Part shown: in pieces, positions 12,801 to 23,500 of the stretch
How the letters are laid out: each line of letters opens with the position of its first letter
Numbering within the stretch: position 1 is the stretch's first letter
Translations under genes and position numbers: made by a program
From: Eutreptiella sp. 'Long Island Sound 2002'
Taxonomy: Eukaryota > Euglenozoa > Euglenophyceae > Eutreptiales > Eutreptiaceae
Assembly (NCBI GenBank): GCA_964036045.1
Contig: OZ038381.1
Span: 128,967,708 to 129,031,707, forward strand
Direction of reading: 5' to 3'
DNA: 64,000 nt
The notes under the pieces: generated by a model
What the model was told of the DNA's origin: nothing
Database searches by the model: none
What the model saw: the letters and a program-made list of their open reading frames with translations, nothing else

Positions 12801-13755
12801 ACGAGTGGCCGGGGGAGGGACAGCGCCTGACACCAGGCGCCCCTCACGACGGTGGAAGGCACCCCCCCCGGGGACGCCCTTCCGCCACCCCCACAGCGAG
12901 CAACGCCGGCCCGCAAGGGCGCACGCCGTGGGGCCGGTACTGGGTCCACACGCCCACATCGACCGCGCCCGGGACACGCGGGTCGCGGAACCCTGGCTGC
13001 GCGCTCCGGAGGACGAGCGGCCAGGGAAGGGACAGCGCCTGACACCAGGCGCCCCTCACAACGGTGGAAAGCACCCCCCCCGGGGACGCCATTCCGCCAG
13101 CCCCACAGCGAGCAGCGTCGGCCCGCGAAGGCGCACGCTGTGGGACCGGTGCTGGGTCCACACGCCCGCATCGACCGCGCCCGGGACACACGGGTCGCGG
13201 AACCCTGGCTGCACGCTACGGAGGGCGAGCGCGGCCGGGGGAGGGACAGCGCCTGACACCAGGCGCCCCTCACAACGGTGGAAGGCACCCCCCCGGGGAC
13301 GCCCTCCCGCCACCCCCACAGCGAGCAACGCCGGCCCGCAAGGGCGCACGCTGTGGGGCCGGTGCTGGGTCCACATGCCCGCATCGACCGCACCCGGGAC
13401 ACGCGGGTCGCGGAACCCTGGCTGCACGCTCCGGAGGACGAGCGGCCGAGGAAGGGACGGCGCCTGACACCAGGCGCCCCTCGCAACGGTGGAAGGCACC
13501 CCCCCCGGGGGCGCCCTCCCGCCACCCCCACGGCGAGCAACGCCGGCCCGCAAGGGCACACGCTGTGGGGCCGGTGCAGGGTCCACTGCCCGCACCGACC
13601 GCGCCCGGGACACGCGGGTCGCGGAACCCTGGCTGCACGCTCCGGAGGACGAGCGGCCGGGGAAGGGACAGCGCCTAACACCGGACGCCCCTCGCAACAC
13701 TGGAAGGCGCCCCCCCGGGGATGCCCATCCACCGCCCCCACACCGAGCAACGCAC
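9840..13755 (+). repeat. 5' array of about eighteen and a half 212-bp monomers
   Basis: The word GACAGCGCCTGACACCAGGC or a close variant recurs about every 212 bp, near 9847, 10058, 10272, 10484 and onward to 13668. That gives eighteen full periods and a partial last unit, with unit lengths of 211-214 bp. The first unit is the most diverged. Each unit has a C7-8 G4 run (GGCACCCCCCCCGGGG) and an alternating GC-rich core. Because 212 is not a multiple of three, the long open frames here on both strands are composition artefacts. By position this resembles the promoter monomers at the 5' end of rodent L1 elements, so a promoter role is inferred. Confidence 0.92.
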
Positions 13756-13825
13756 CAACGCACCAACGCACCAGCCACGGGACATCCGCACCCCGCCCCC
13801 TGCTCTTAGACACAGCGACATAGCA

Positions 13826-16800
13826 ATGGCGGAACCCGCGGCACCACGCAAGACACGCCCCCGATCTCCGACGCTGGACGAAGCACACGAGGTCATCAGG
13901 GCGCTGGGACTCAGAGACGGCGAGGGAGACCCCCCACAAGAGGACGCGGGCGCAGACTCCGACCTGGAGGCATTGCCGGAGCCCCCCGCGGGGGGCCACC
14001 CGCGGAGCCTGCGCCGCCGGCGGGCAGCGTATCCGCGATCTGCCCCGCGTGGAAACGGGGCCATTGCACCGGCGAAGGCTGGTGCCCCAGACAGCACCCC
14101 CAGCCCGATGCCGACGACGGAGCGTTGCCCGAGGTGAAACCCGCGGCCGCACGCGCCGCCCTACGCTACGGGGTGACGCAGGGCTGGATCCTGGATGAGA
14201 CCGCGCGCGGCAGCGTGAACATCCAGGAGGCCGTCGACCGCGTCACCCACGCGGGACAGGCGGCGGTGGCCCTGCACACCCGGGGCCGCCACGGTGGACC
14301 CGCAGAGGGGATCATTGTGGATCCCTCGGGAATGGTGCTGGTCCTGGCGGCGGACATGGCCCGAGGGGTGCTCCACGTGTCCCGCGTGCGGCGGGCGTGC
14401 CCACAGTGGACCATCCAGGTGTACACCCCCCCGCGGGCGTGGCCCTTTTCCACATGGGCGGTACTCGCCGTCATGTGGCACCTGGCACCAGAGGACGCCC
14501 CCACAGGGACCGCGGAGGACATCGCCCGGGACCTCCACACCTGGCCGGCCGACCAGGAATACCCCTGGCGCAGGCCCCGGGGCGGCCTCCCGGTGGCACC
14601 AGCGGCGGAGGGGCTCAGCCTCGCGGCAACCCTCCAACGGCACCCCGACAAGTATGCACGCCACTTCCTGCAGACGGGCACGGTCCCGGCCGCCCCGCCA
14701 GACTCCGAGTGGCGATGGGATGCAGGGGTGGCGCAACCACTGCCGGGCCCCTGGACCCTCCCGTTGTGGTACTTACCAATGGGCACCTTGGCCCACGCCA
14801 CCCAGGCCTTCAAGGGGGCTTTCCCGCAGCCGCCCCTCCCCGGCGTGGCCCTGCTCCGCAGCCTGCAGGCGGGGGCCGCCTGGGTACGGTGGAGGGAAGG
14901 GAAGGAACGCTCGAGCCCCTATTTCCCCATGGTCCAAGGCCAGGCGCTGATTCATGCCGAGGGCATGGGGACCGTGGAATGGGGGGCGATCGTGCCCGGC
15001 ACGGCGTGCAGGTGGATAACGGCGGCCGCCCCGCAGCCCATGCGGTCGCCGCCGGCGTGCCACCGCCTCCTACGGATGGTCCCCTCATTGGCCCCCCAGC
15101 ACGCCCTTACAAGGGACGTGTGGAAAGCCGTACTGAGCCACACCAGGGAGTGGCTGACGAACCCGGGTACGCGGTACCCGCCGGGACCGGTGCTCGAACA
15201 GCTCACGGCCCCCACACCCGGGGTCCTCCACGCCCTACACAGGGCGTCGGCCCTCACGAAGCAGCTCAACGACGAAGTGCTGGACCTGGCGCTGGAGCCG
15301 CTGCGGGTGCTCTACCCGCAGGCACACATCCCACCCGCGGGCACGTCCAACCGCCTAGGCCGCCTGGGGTTGCAGCGTCGCGTCGAGGCCGCGCACCCAG
15401 GAGGCGTGGTGGAACAGTGGCTAACGCTCCGCAATCCGTCCGCCGCGGAGGGCCACTGGTACCTGCACCAGCTCCTCTTCCAGCCACGGGCAGCCCCGGA
15501 ACACCGCCGGCAGGACCCGTACCACACGCACCCGGAGCGCCGGGGCGCGCAAAACTACCCGCAGCCAATCCCGCCCGCCCTCCCGCCGGGGCAGGGCCCG
15601 GAGGCGCTGCAGCGGGGCCCCCCGCTCGACACCGCCACCACGCTACAGCAGTGGGGAGGCGACGATGCGAGCGGTGCCGAACCGGACTGCACGAACTGCG
15701 GAGCGGTGGCCTGGATGGCAGCCTGCAGGCACCTCACCCGAGATACCACGGGACTCCGGCAGTACAGACCCACGGACCGCACGGCGCTGGCGTCCGCGGT
15801 CGCGGCCGTCACCATGGGTCCAGTGGCGGCGTGGCCGGCGCAGCTGCTGCCCCACGTCCCCTGCCGCGACACGCGGCCCCGTCGGCCGGCCGCGACACAC
15901 GAGCCGACGGCGCCCCTCACGGCGGAGCAACTATACGTCGTCGCGGCGGCTTTGCTAGCGGACGGCGGGGAAAGCTTCGTCCACCACCACGGCCCGGCGC
16001 AAATTGCGGGATGCATACAAGGGCCCCAGCGCGATGCACCAGACCCGTGGCATGCCACACTCCGCGGGCGCACCCGCGTCTGGGGTGCGGGCGATGGCGC
16101 ACCCCCGCCCGGGCCTAAGCAGGGGGAGGCGCTGGTACTGCAGACGGCAGGATACCAAGCCATCGTACACGGCCACGCCGGGGGGTACCGGTCGCACGTC
16201 CTGGCCGGAGGCCGATGGGCGGTCTGGCACAGCACCGCCAGGCAAGGGGCATTCCCGCCCCTGTCCCACGTCGACTGGCGACAGGGGCCCACCCAGGCCT
16301 ACTACATGTCGGCGGACCCCTGTCCGCTGGCGGTCCTGCTGCACACGGTCAGCGCCCCCAACAAGAGGCAGGAACCGGGGTGGGTCAACCCCCCCGCACT
16401 GGTGTGGAGCCCCGACCAGGAGGAGCATCTACGGGCCGCGTGGCAGGGAGACGCCATCAGGGCCACGGACGTCCCGGACCTCCACGCGGGGCCCATCACG
16501 CACGCCCGCCCAGCGGCTACCCTGGCGGTGGCCCAACGGGGGCAGCAGAACCCACAGTGGGTGGTCTGCATGTTCAGCCCGGCGGACGCGCACGTCGTCG
16601 TCTGCGACCCTGAACGCCTGCCGGGGCCCGAAGCCGTGATCCGCGTGACAGACTGCACACGCATGATCATCAAGGCGCTGCGGGAGGGCGAACACCACGC
16701 CCTCCTGCTCCAGGTCAGGCTGAAGGACAACGCCCGGGCGGCGAGGCCGGGAGTGTGGCCGGCAGCGGCGCACCCCGCCGACCTGGAGCTCCAGCTGGCG

Positions 16801-17520
16801 GTCCCGACCACGGTGTACCACTGGCTACAGGCCTTCCACGACCTGCGGTGGAGGGGCAAACCCGACCGCCAAATCGGCTCCACGCACTGGCAAACGTGGC
16901 TGCAAGCAGACGTGCAGCGCGACGCCATCCGAAGCCTCCGGCCCGCGCCCGCGACGCGAGCCCTCGATGCGGCGGCCCCGGGCCGCACGCTGGCACCACA
17001 CACGGTGCCGCTGGCCAACCTGCCCTGCGAACCAGCGGCGGAGGGCGCCATTCGGAAGTCGGTGCAGCTCCCCCCGGCACGAGGGGCCACGGAGCCGACG
17101 AAATGCCCCCTGTGTGCGGACAAGTACTACACCAGCGGGGCGATGCTGGAACACCTGGCGTGGCACGCGGTGCACGCTGCGGCCCCGGCGGACGACCAGG
17201 AGGCGGCCGCCAACATCCTGCAGGGGAGAGCACGGAGGTCCCCGTGGCACGCCCCGTACACCCGGCGCCCCCCGCCCCAGGCAGCCGACCACGCAGATGG
17301 GGGCGAGGAGGCACCCGGAGCGGCCCCGGGGGCCGGCGGTGCGGCCCCACCAGGGCCCATGTCCATCCCCGCGGGGCTGGCCCCCCTGGCCCCCCTGACT
17401 CCCCCGGTCCCCCGGGCCCCCTTGTGGGCCCCGCTGGGAACGGGCTCAGCGGATGCGGCGCACCCAGATGCCCTGGCGGCACCAGCGAACCCGGCGGCGA
17501 TGCCGACGCGGGATAGCTGA
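13826..17520 (+). CDS. Giant LINE ORF1: zinc fingers flanking a ULP1-like cysteine protease
   Basis: The start is ATG 13826 (MAEPAAPRK). The frame must shift by -1, or the sequence lost or gained a base, in the C6-G6 run at 13982-13995 to join the long frame that ends at TGA 17518. That long frame has no ATG before about 14332. The joined product is about 1230 residues. Visible features in order: a CCCH finger (C-x7-C-x5-C-x3-H, 14041-14097); a ULP1/SENP (C48) protease pattern with LNDEVL (about 15265), GHW (His codon 15454) and NCG (Cys codon 15697, followed by an RHL); a Gly- and His-rich segment near 16140-16240; and a C2H2 finger (C-x2-C-x12-H-x3-H, about 17104-17170). Family members remove SUMO or process proteins; here it could mature the polyprotein or act on host SUMO. 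The oxyanion Gln is not obvious. Nucleic-acid binding by the fingers is inferred. Confidence 0.8.
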
Positions 17521-20500
17521 CTCCAGGAGGACACGACGGGCGACGCCCTGTGGCTCCTCTCCTGGAACCTGCGCAACGGCCTCGTGCCGCCAGACCGGTC
17601 CCTCCGGGACACACTCCGGCGGCGCAGGGGGCCGGCGGCCTGCACCGACAAGGAGCACCTCATCACCGGCATGCTGCCCCAGGAGGGGGGCTTTGCCATC
17701 ATGCTCCAGGAAACGGGGATCGCCACCAGGGCGCAGGAGATGCACGTGGCCGCGGCGCTCCGGGACAAGGGGTACACCGCCTACTTCAGCAGCCGGCTGG
17801 CGGAGACGGGGGCCACCTCCACCTCGAGAGGGGGGGGCCTCCTCACCGCGGTCAGCAGCAAGTACGTGGCGGAGCACGAGGTGCTCAGCTTCACGGAAAT
17901 TGTCCCCGGGAAAGCCGCGGCCCTGGAGATCCGCACGGACGGGGGAGGCCTCACCCTCATCAACGTCCACGGGCCGCAAGCAGGTTGCTCCCCGTGGGCG
18001 GGACGGGCGGCGTTCTGGGCCGACATACAAATGTATGCCACGGCACGCAGCCTCGGCGGGAGACACCCGGTGATCATCGCCGGTGACACCAACATCTACA
18101 TGGATGTCCCCGCCAACCCGGCCACGGAGCATTTCCGAGCGGGCTGGGAAGCCTGCGGCTTCCGAAGAGCCGCGGCGGGCGGAGAGGAGGACATGACCCC
18201 CACGCTCCACCCGTCCCAGCACAGGGTGGACACTTTCCTGGTCAACGAGCCCCTCCTGCCGTGGTCCCTGCGGGGGAGCGTCTGGGCTCGCGGCATGGCA
18301 CACCCCCAGGTGGTCGGCTCGGACCACCTCCCGGTCCGCCTGGCCCTGCCGGGCCTCCTCAGCGCAGCGGGGCACGCGGCGATGCCCACCCCCTACAGCC
18401 ACACGGAAGGCCGCCTCCTCCCGTACGACGCCGAGGCCGCGCCCGTCCAACACTGCCTGTGGGCGGCGGTCACCGCCGCGCAGGATGAACCCTCACTGGC
18501 GCCCTGGCTGGGTCCCGCAGAGCAGCACGACTACGGGTCCATGCCCGCGGCTGCGGTGGACAAGGTGTTCGAACACCTCCACGCGACGCATGACGCCCTG
18601 GCACGCGTGGTGGGACGCCGGCAGCCGTCTCCGGCGGGAACGGACCCGGCGGAGGGGGACCCCCCGGAGAGCGGAAAGCAGCTCCAGGCAGCGGTCCCCC
18701 GCTATGACACCCTGGCAGCGCGCGCCCCGGCAGCGTACCAGGCGGACGCGGCCAGGCATGGCATCCGGTCCGAGGCGGCGCTCCGGCTCACGGAGGAACT
18801 GCAGAGTGTGTCGCCCGGGTTCCGCCCGACCACGCAGGGCCAGCTGCAGGAGGAGCTGGAGAGGCAAGCAGCCGCCCTCGAGGAGGACATTCGCCAGCTC
18901 CGCGCCCTCCTGGCGGCAGACCGCAAGCGCGCCATCAAGGAATTCTGGCGCCGCCACGCCCCCGACATCGCCCAGCGATGGAAAGCCGTGCGGGGAGCCA
19001 TAGAGGTAGAGGCCCCAGGCCCGTCAGGCCTCTGGAACGTGCGGGTTCCCAACACCCAAACGCTCCTCACGGAGGCCCACGACGTGATGTTCGCAGTTCG
19101 CGCCTTCTGGCGAGAACTGTATGACAAACGCCCGGTGGACCTCCCGGGTTTCCAGGCGGTCCTCGGCCGCCACGTCCCCCGGGTCCCTGAGGGAGCCTGG
19201 ACACAGGTCCAGCAGTACTCCATGCAGGACCTGAAGTCCGCCCTGGACAAGGCCGATGGCAAGGCCCCAGGCCCCAACCACGTGGAGGCCCGCTTCATCA
19301 AGGCCCTCCCGGCACCCGTCCAGTGGCTCCTGGTCCACTCCTACCGGGCCATCCTCCGCGGCGCCCCGCCACCGATGCACTGGAGGGACGCGCACATCTG
19401 GCTCAGCCCCAAGGTACCGGGCTCTGCCAGACTGGACGACTACAGGCCCATAGCCCTGGGCCAGCTGGACATGAAGCTGCTCACGGGCCCCCTCACCCAG
19501 CGCATCACGGAGGTGCTCACACGGCACGGGGTGGTCAGCGACTGGCAGCAGGGGGCCCTCCCTGGCTCCAACACAGGCCCCCCGCTGTTCATGGCGCAAC
19601 GGCAGCTCCAGCGGGGAAGGCCCAACTACGTCTTCTCCTTCGACGCCCGCAAGGCCTTCGACACCGCCCCACACGGCGCCCTCCACCTCATCCTGCGCCA
19701 CCTCTCCGTGCCGCCGGACGTCATTGACCTCCTGCTCTTCCTCCACACGTGCGCCAGGCTGCGCATCGTCACAGCACACGGGCTAACGCAGCCCGTCTAC
19801 ATGCTACGCGGCGTCCGGCAGGGCAACCCCGAGAGCCCCCTGCTGTACGCGCTCCTCCTGGAGCCTCTACTCAGGGCACAGGGGCACCGCCTGCGCCCGC
19901 CGGGGGGAGCCGAGCACGGCCTCATCCAGGCCTATATCGACGACTTGCTGGTGGTGGCCCACACGCTGCAGCACTTCGTCGAGGGCGTGGAGGCGGTGGC
20001 CGCGTACCTGGGGATGATGGGCATGGAGCTCAACCCCCGCAAGTGCGCCATGGCCACCACGGAGGGGGTCCCGGGCCTGCAGCTACGCCTCTGCCCCCAC
20101 CTGGAAAACCCGTGGTACTGGGTACCAGCGGCGGACTCCGTCCCCTACCTGGGACTCCAGCTGCAGCCGGACGGGGAGTTCTCCCTGCAGCGCAAGCACC
20201 GGCTACGCCTGGCGGCAGTGCACCACTGGTGCCTTAACACCCTCGCGCCACCGAAAGTGGTGCAGGACGTCATCCTGGCGATCCTCGGAGGGGTGACGCA
20301 GTACGTCGCCCCTTTCATCGCCGACGACTCCGACACTGCACGCCACCTGGACCACATCACGGTCCAGGTCGCGAAGGACAGGGCACGATACGCCTTCGAC
20401 GCCTCGCGGGACAGCCTGCAGGATGACCGGACCCTGGGGCTTACACGGGTGCCCACGCGGTGCCAGCAGGCAGCGGTGGCCCTCGTGGGCACACTCGTCC

Positions 20501-23500
20501 ACCACCGCGCAACTTCCGTGCGCGCGGAGGTCACCAAGATGTTCTGGGAGATAGCCGGCGCGCACGGAATATGCCCTGAGGTGCACCACCCCGTCCCGGA
20601 GTTCGCAACTCTGGCGGGAGGCGACTGGGTCCAGCGCATACCCCGGGCCCTGGCCGCCCTGGGAGTGGGGCTGTACAACCCCATCGAGTGCCCCAGGGCG
20701 GCTCATGTCCAACTACAGTCCCCGCCGGGCAAAATCGTCACGCTGCGCACCGCCAAGCTGCGACACCGCGACACGTGCCGCCTGACGGTGCCACACGCAA
20801 CGCCGTGGCATGGGCACCACGGGCCACGCCACCCCTTCCCCGACAACGACGATCCATGGCCGACGGCGGTGCGGGAGTGCCTCGACCAATGCGCCGATGA
20901 ACACCTCCATTATTGCCGCCATGAGCAAGGGCCCACCAACCACCCCGGGTGGCGCGATGCCCTGGCCCACCTCTTCCACACCACCGGCACGCGGGACCCC
21001 CGCCTGAGACTCGTCCACCCCACGAGGGCTAAGCAGGACGCCCACACCGGCCCACGGGTGACCCCAGACGGCCTGCACCTCCACGTCGGGGGCTACCGCC
21101 GCCGGAACGGCCTGTCCCCCCCCACGCGGGGGGCGGCGTACCACCCGCCAGCAGCCCTCATGTACATCCTCCGCGACGTACTCGCGGAAAGCGAGCACCA
21201 AGAGCCCAACGCGGACGTGGCGTGGCCAGAGCCTTTACGCCCCCGGCCCCACGCGCCGATGCCGTTGTGGCTGGTGACCACAGACGACCAATGCACCCAA
21301 GCGGCGGGACAAGCGCAGCTCCGGGCCGAGTGGGTGATAGTGCAAGTGGGGGCAGGCCAGCCCGAACCCCGTGGACTCCCCCGTGGCACCGCCCTACTGG
21401 TGGCTACGGGGGTGCCGCACGACCCACACATGGCGGTGCACGCGCTGGAGGACCGTCCGGAGGACACAGGACACTTGGTGGTACACCAGCGCGGGGGCCC
21501 GGCGTGGCTCAAGGAACATGTGACGGCGCTACGGTCCTGGGCAAGCACGGTCGCCGGAGCGGAGATCCGGCTGCACGACCACCCGGCGATCAGCCCAGGC
21601 GACACCAGGGCGCTGAGCATGGACCAACTGACCCACAGCCACCCCGACGTCCGGTGGCACTCCACCGACCTCAACGCGGGGTGGCTCAGCCCCACCGGAT
21701 ACTACTGGATCCCGGAGGCCTGGGGACACACCTCCTCTGACGCATCCGGGGGCGGACCCTGCAAACACGCCACCAGCGTCGCTCTCGCCGCCGACCTCAC
21801 CCGCACGTGGGCGGTGGCCATCTCGGGCACGGTGCCTGACGGAGAGGGGGTGGCCGCCTCCCTCCCCCTACACTACGGTGCACACAGACCATGGGTCCAC
21901 ACGGTGGACGCCGAGGTCATCCTCCACCTCCTGCGGCACGCAGATCGCGAGCGAACCACGGGGGTCCCCGCGGGCGCAGCGAAGGTGGTCAACCAGATGC
22001 CCCTGAGGTGGCTCCGGGACGGCCTGTGCGCGCGGGGGCAACACGCCGGGCACCCGTTCTGGTACGTCCGAGCCACCTCGCACCACAGTGACGCCCTACT
22101 GCACAAGGCGGACTGGGCGGCGTCCCAGGACACCGTCTTGCAGAACACGCCCCCGGACCCTGGCCACGCCCAACTCATCGTCGCCGGCCGTGACGGCCAT
22201 CTCGATCTACGGCCCCCCACGATGCGGGTGCTCGGCGAGGTCGCACAACGGGCGCAGACGGACCATGCGCTGACGCACCGGGGACACACGCCTCTGGGCG
22301 CGGCCCACGCCACGGCCTACGTCCACGCCCGGGACCTCACCGCGGCGGCCACCAACCGCCGGGCGCTGCGGGCCCGAGACGGCCACACGCCGGTGCAGCG
22401 CAGGCTCCGCGTCCGGAAGGAGCGGCTCTCCGGCGTCGCCATCGTCCCGCAGCCGTGCCTTTTCTGCGGCGGCCCGGAAGAGACCCCGGTGCACATGCAC
22501 GTGGGCTGCACCCACTCGCGGCTCCTCTGGCCCCACTACCGCCAGGCGGTGCACGAGGCGGCCCGCCACCTCCCACCTGGGGACAAGGCCCTGTGGGTGG
22601 CCTCGTGGCGCTCCGCAGGCGCCACGTGGACGGAGGTGTTCTGCTCCGGACTGGTGCCCGAGGACGCGGAGGCGCAGCTCCGCGCCATAACCCGATACGA
22701 CCCGCCGGGAGGGACCTCGGTGGACGACTTCCTCCACCACATGCTCCGGCTAGGGGATTTCGCGTGGGAGCTTCGCAACCACCGGCTGGAGCAACTCCTC
22801 CACGACCCCCTAAGCGCGGCGGCCCGGGCGCACCGGTGGCTCACTGCGGCGGAGGGCGACCACCCTCCCCCTCCCCCGCGCCCTGACAAGGACTTCGTAG
22901 CCTCCCTCCGTGTTGTGAATGGCACTCTGGAGTGCCCACTCCCAGAGGGCCCCCACCCGTATCAGGACCTGCCGGGGGGGTTCTCGAAGCACCTACAAGA
23001 CGCCCTTTTCCCACCGTGGATCATCGGGCGCGGCTCCATGACCGCATGGGAGGCGCGCATCGTGGGAGAGGAGTGGGCGCGGGAGTGGGACCGGTGGTGC
23101 GCCGCCACGCGCGCCCCGGAGACCCCTGCGCAACGATACGCCGCCATCCCGCTCCGGGGGTGGGGGCCGGACACCCGGCCGAGACCCACCATGGTCCGAG
23201 GGGCGGGACCTGACCACCCGTGGGACGCGGCGACAGGGGAATGGCTGCAGGCGGCCCCAGGGGCCGCAAACGGGATGGACCCGGGACGTATCCTCACTCG
23301 TCAGGATGCCCGTCCCGCCCCGCATCGTCCTTCACACCGCCAACGTGCTCCGGGCCACGGAGATACGCACGTGGGGACACGCTGCGGCCACCGTCCGGTG
23401 GCAACCCCCAGAGGACGGGGCCACCCAACTCACTGTGGCGCACTTCAAAGCGGGGGGACCGGTATACGACGACGCCCTGTCCCGGCTGGGCGACACCCAG

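Noticed and set aside
9595-13823. Long open frames on both strands (200-500 codons) across the monomer array
   Set aside because: They come from the GC-rich 212-bp repeat, which changes frame each unit, and have no start-stop logic or domain content.
16140-16330. Ubiquitin-specific protease-like C-terminal pattern in ORF1 (YQAIVHGHAGGYRSH...GRWAVW...AYYMS)
   Set aside because: Resemblance to the G-G-H-Y box is suggestive, but the catalytic His is out of place and the ULP1-like signature upstream explains the Cys box better.
22860-22900. Restriction-like endonuclease motif (RPDKD) at the ORF2 C-terminus
   Set aside because: Only the short R-P-D matches; the following Asp and Lys pattern is absent, and the APE domain already supplies nicking.
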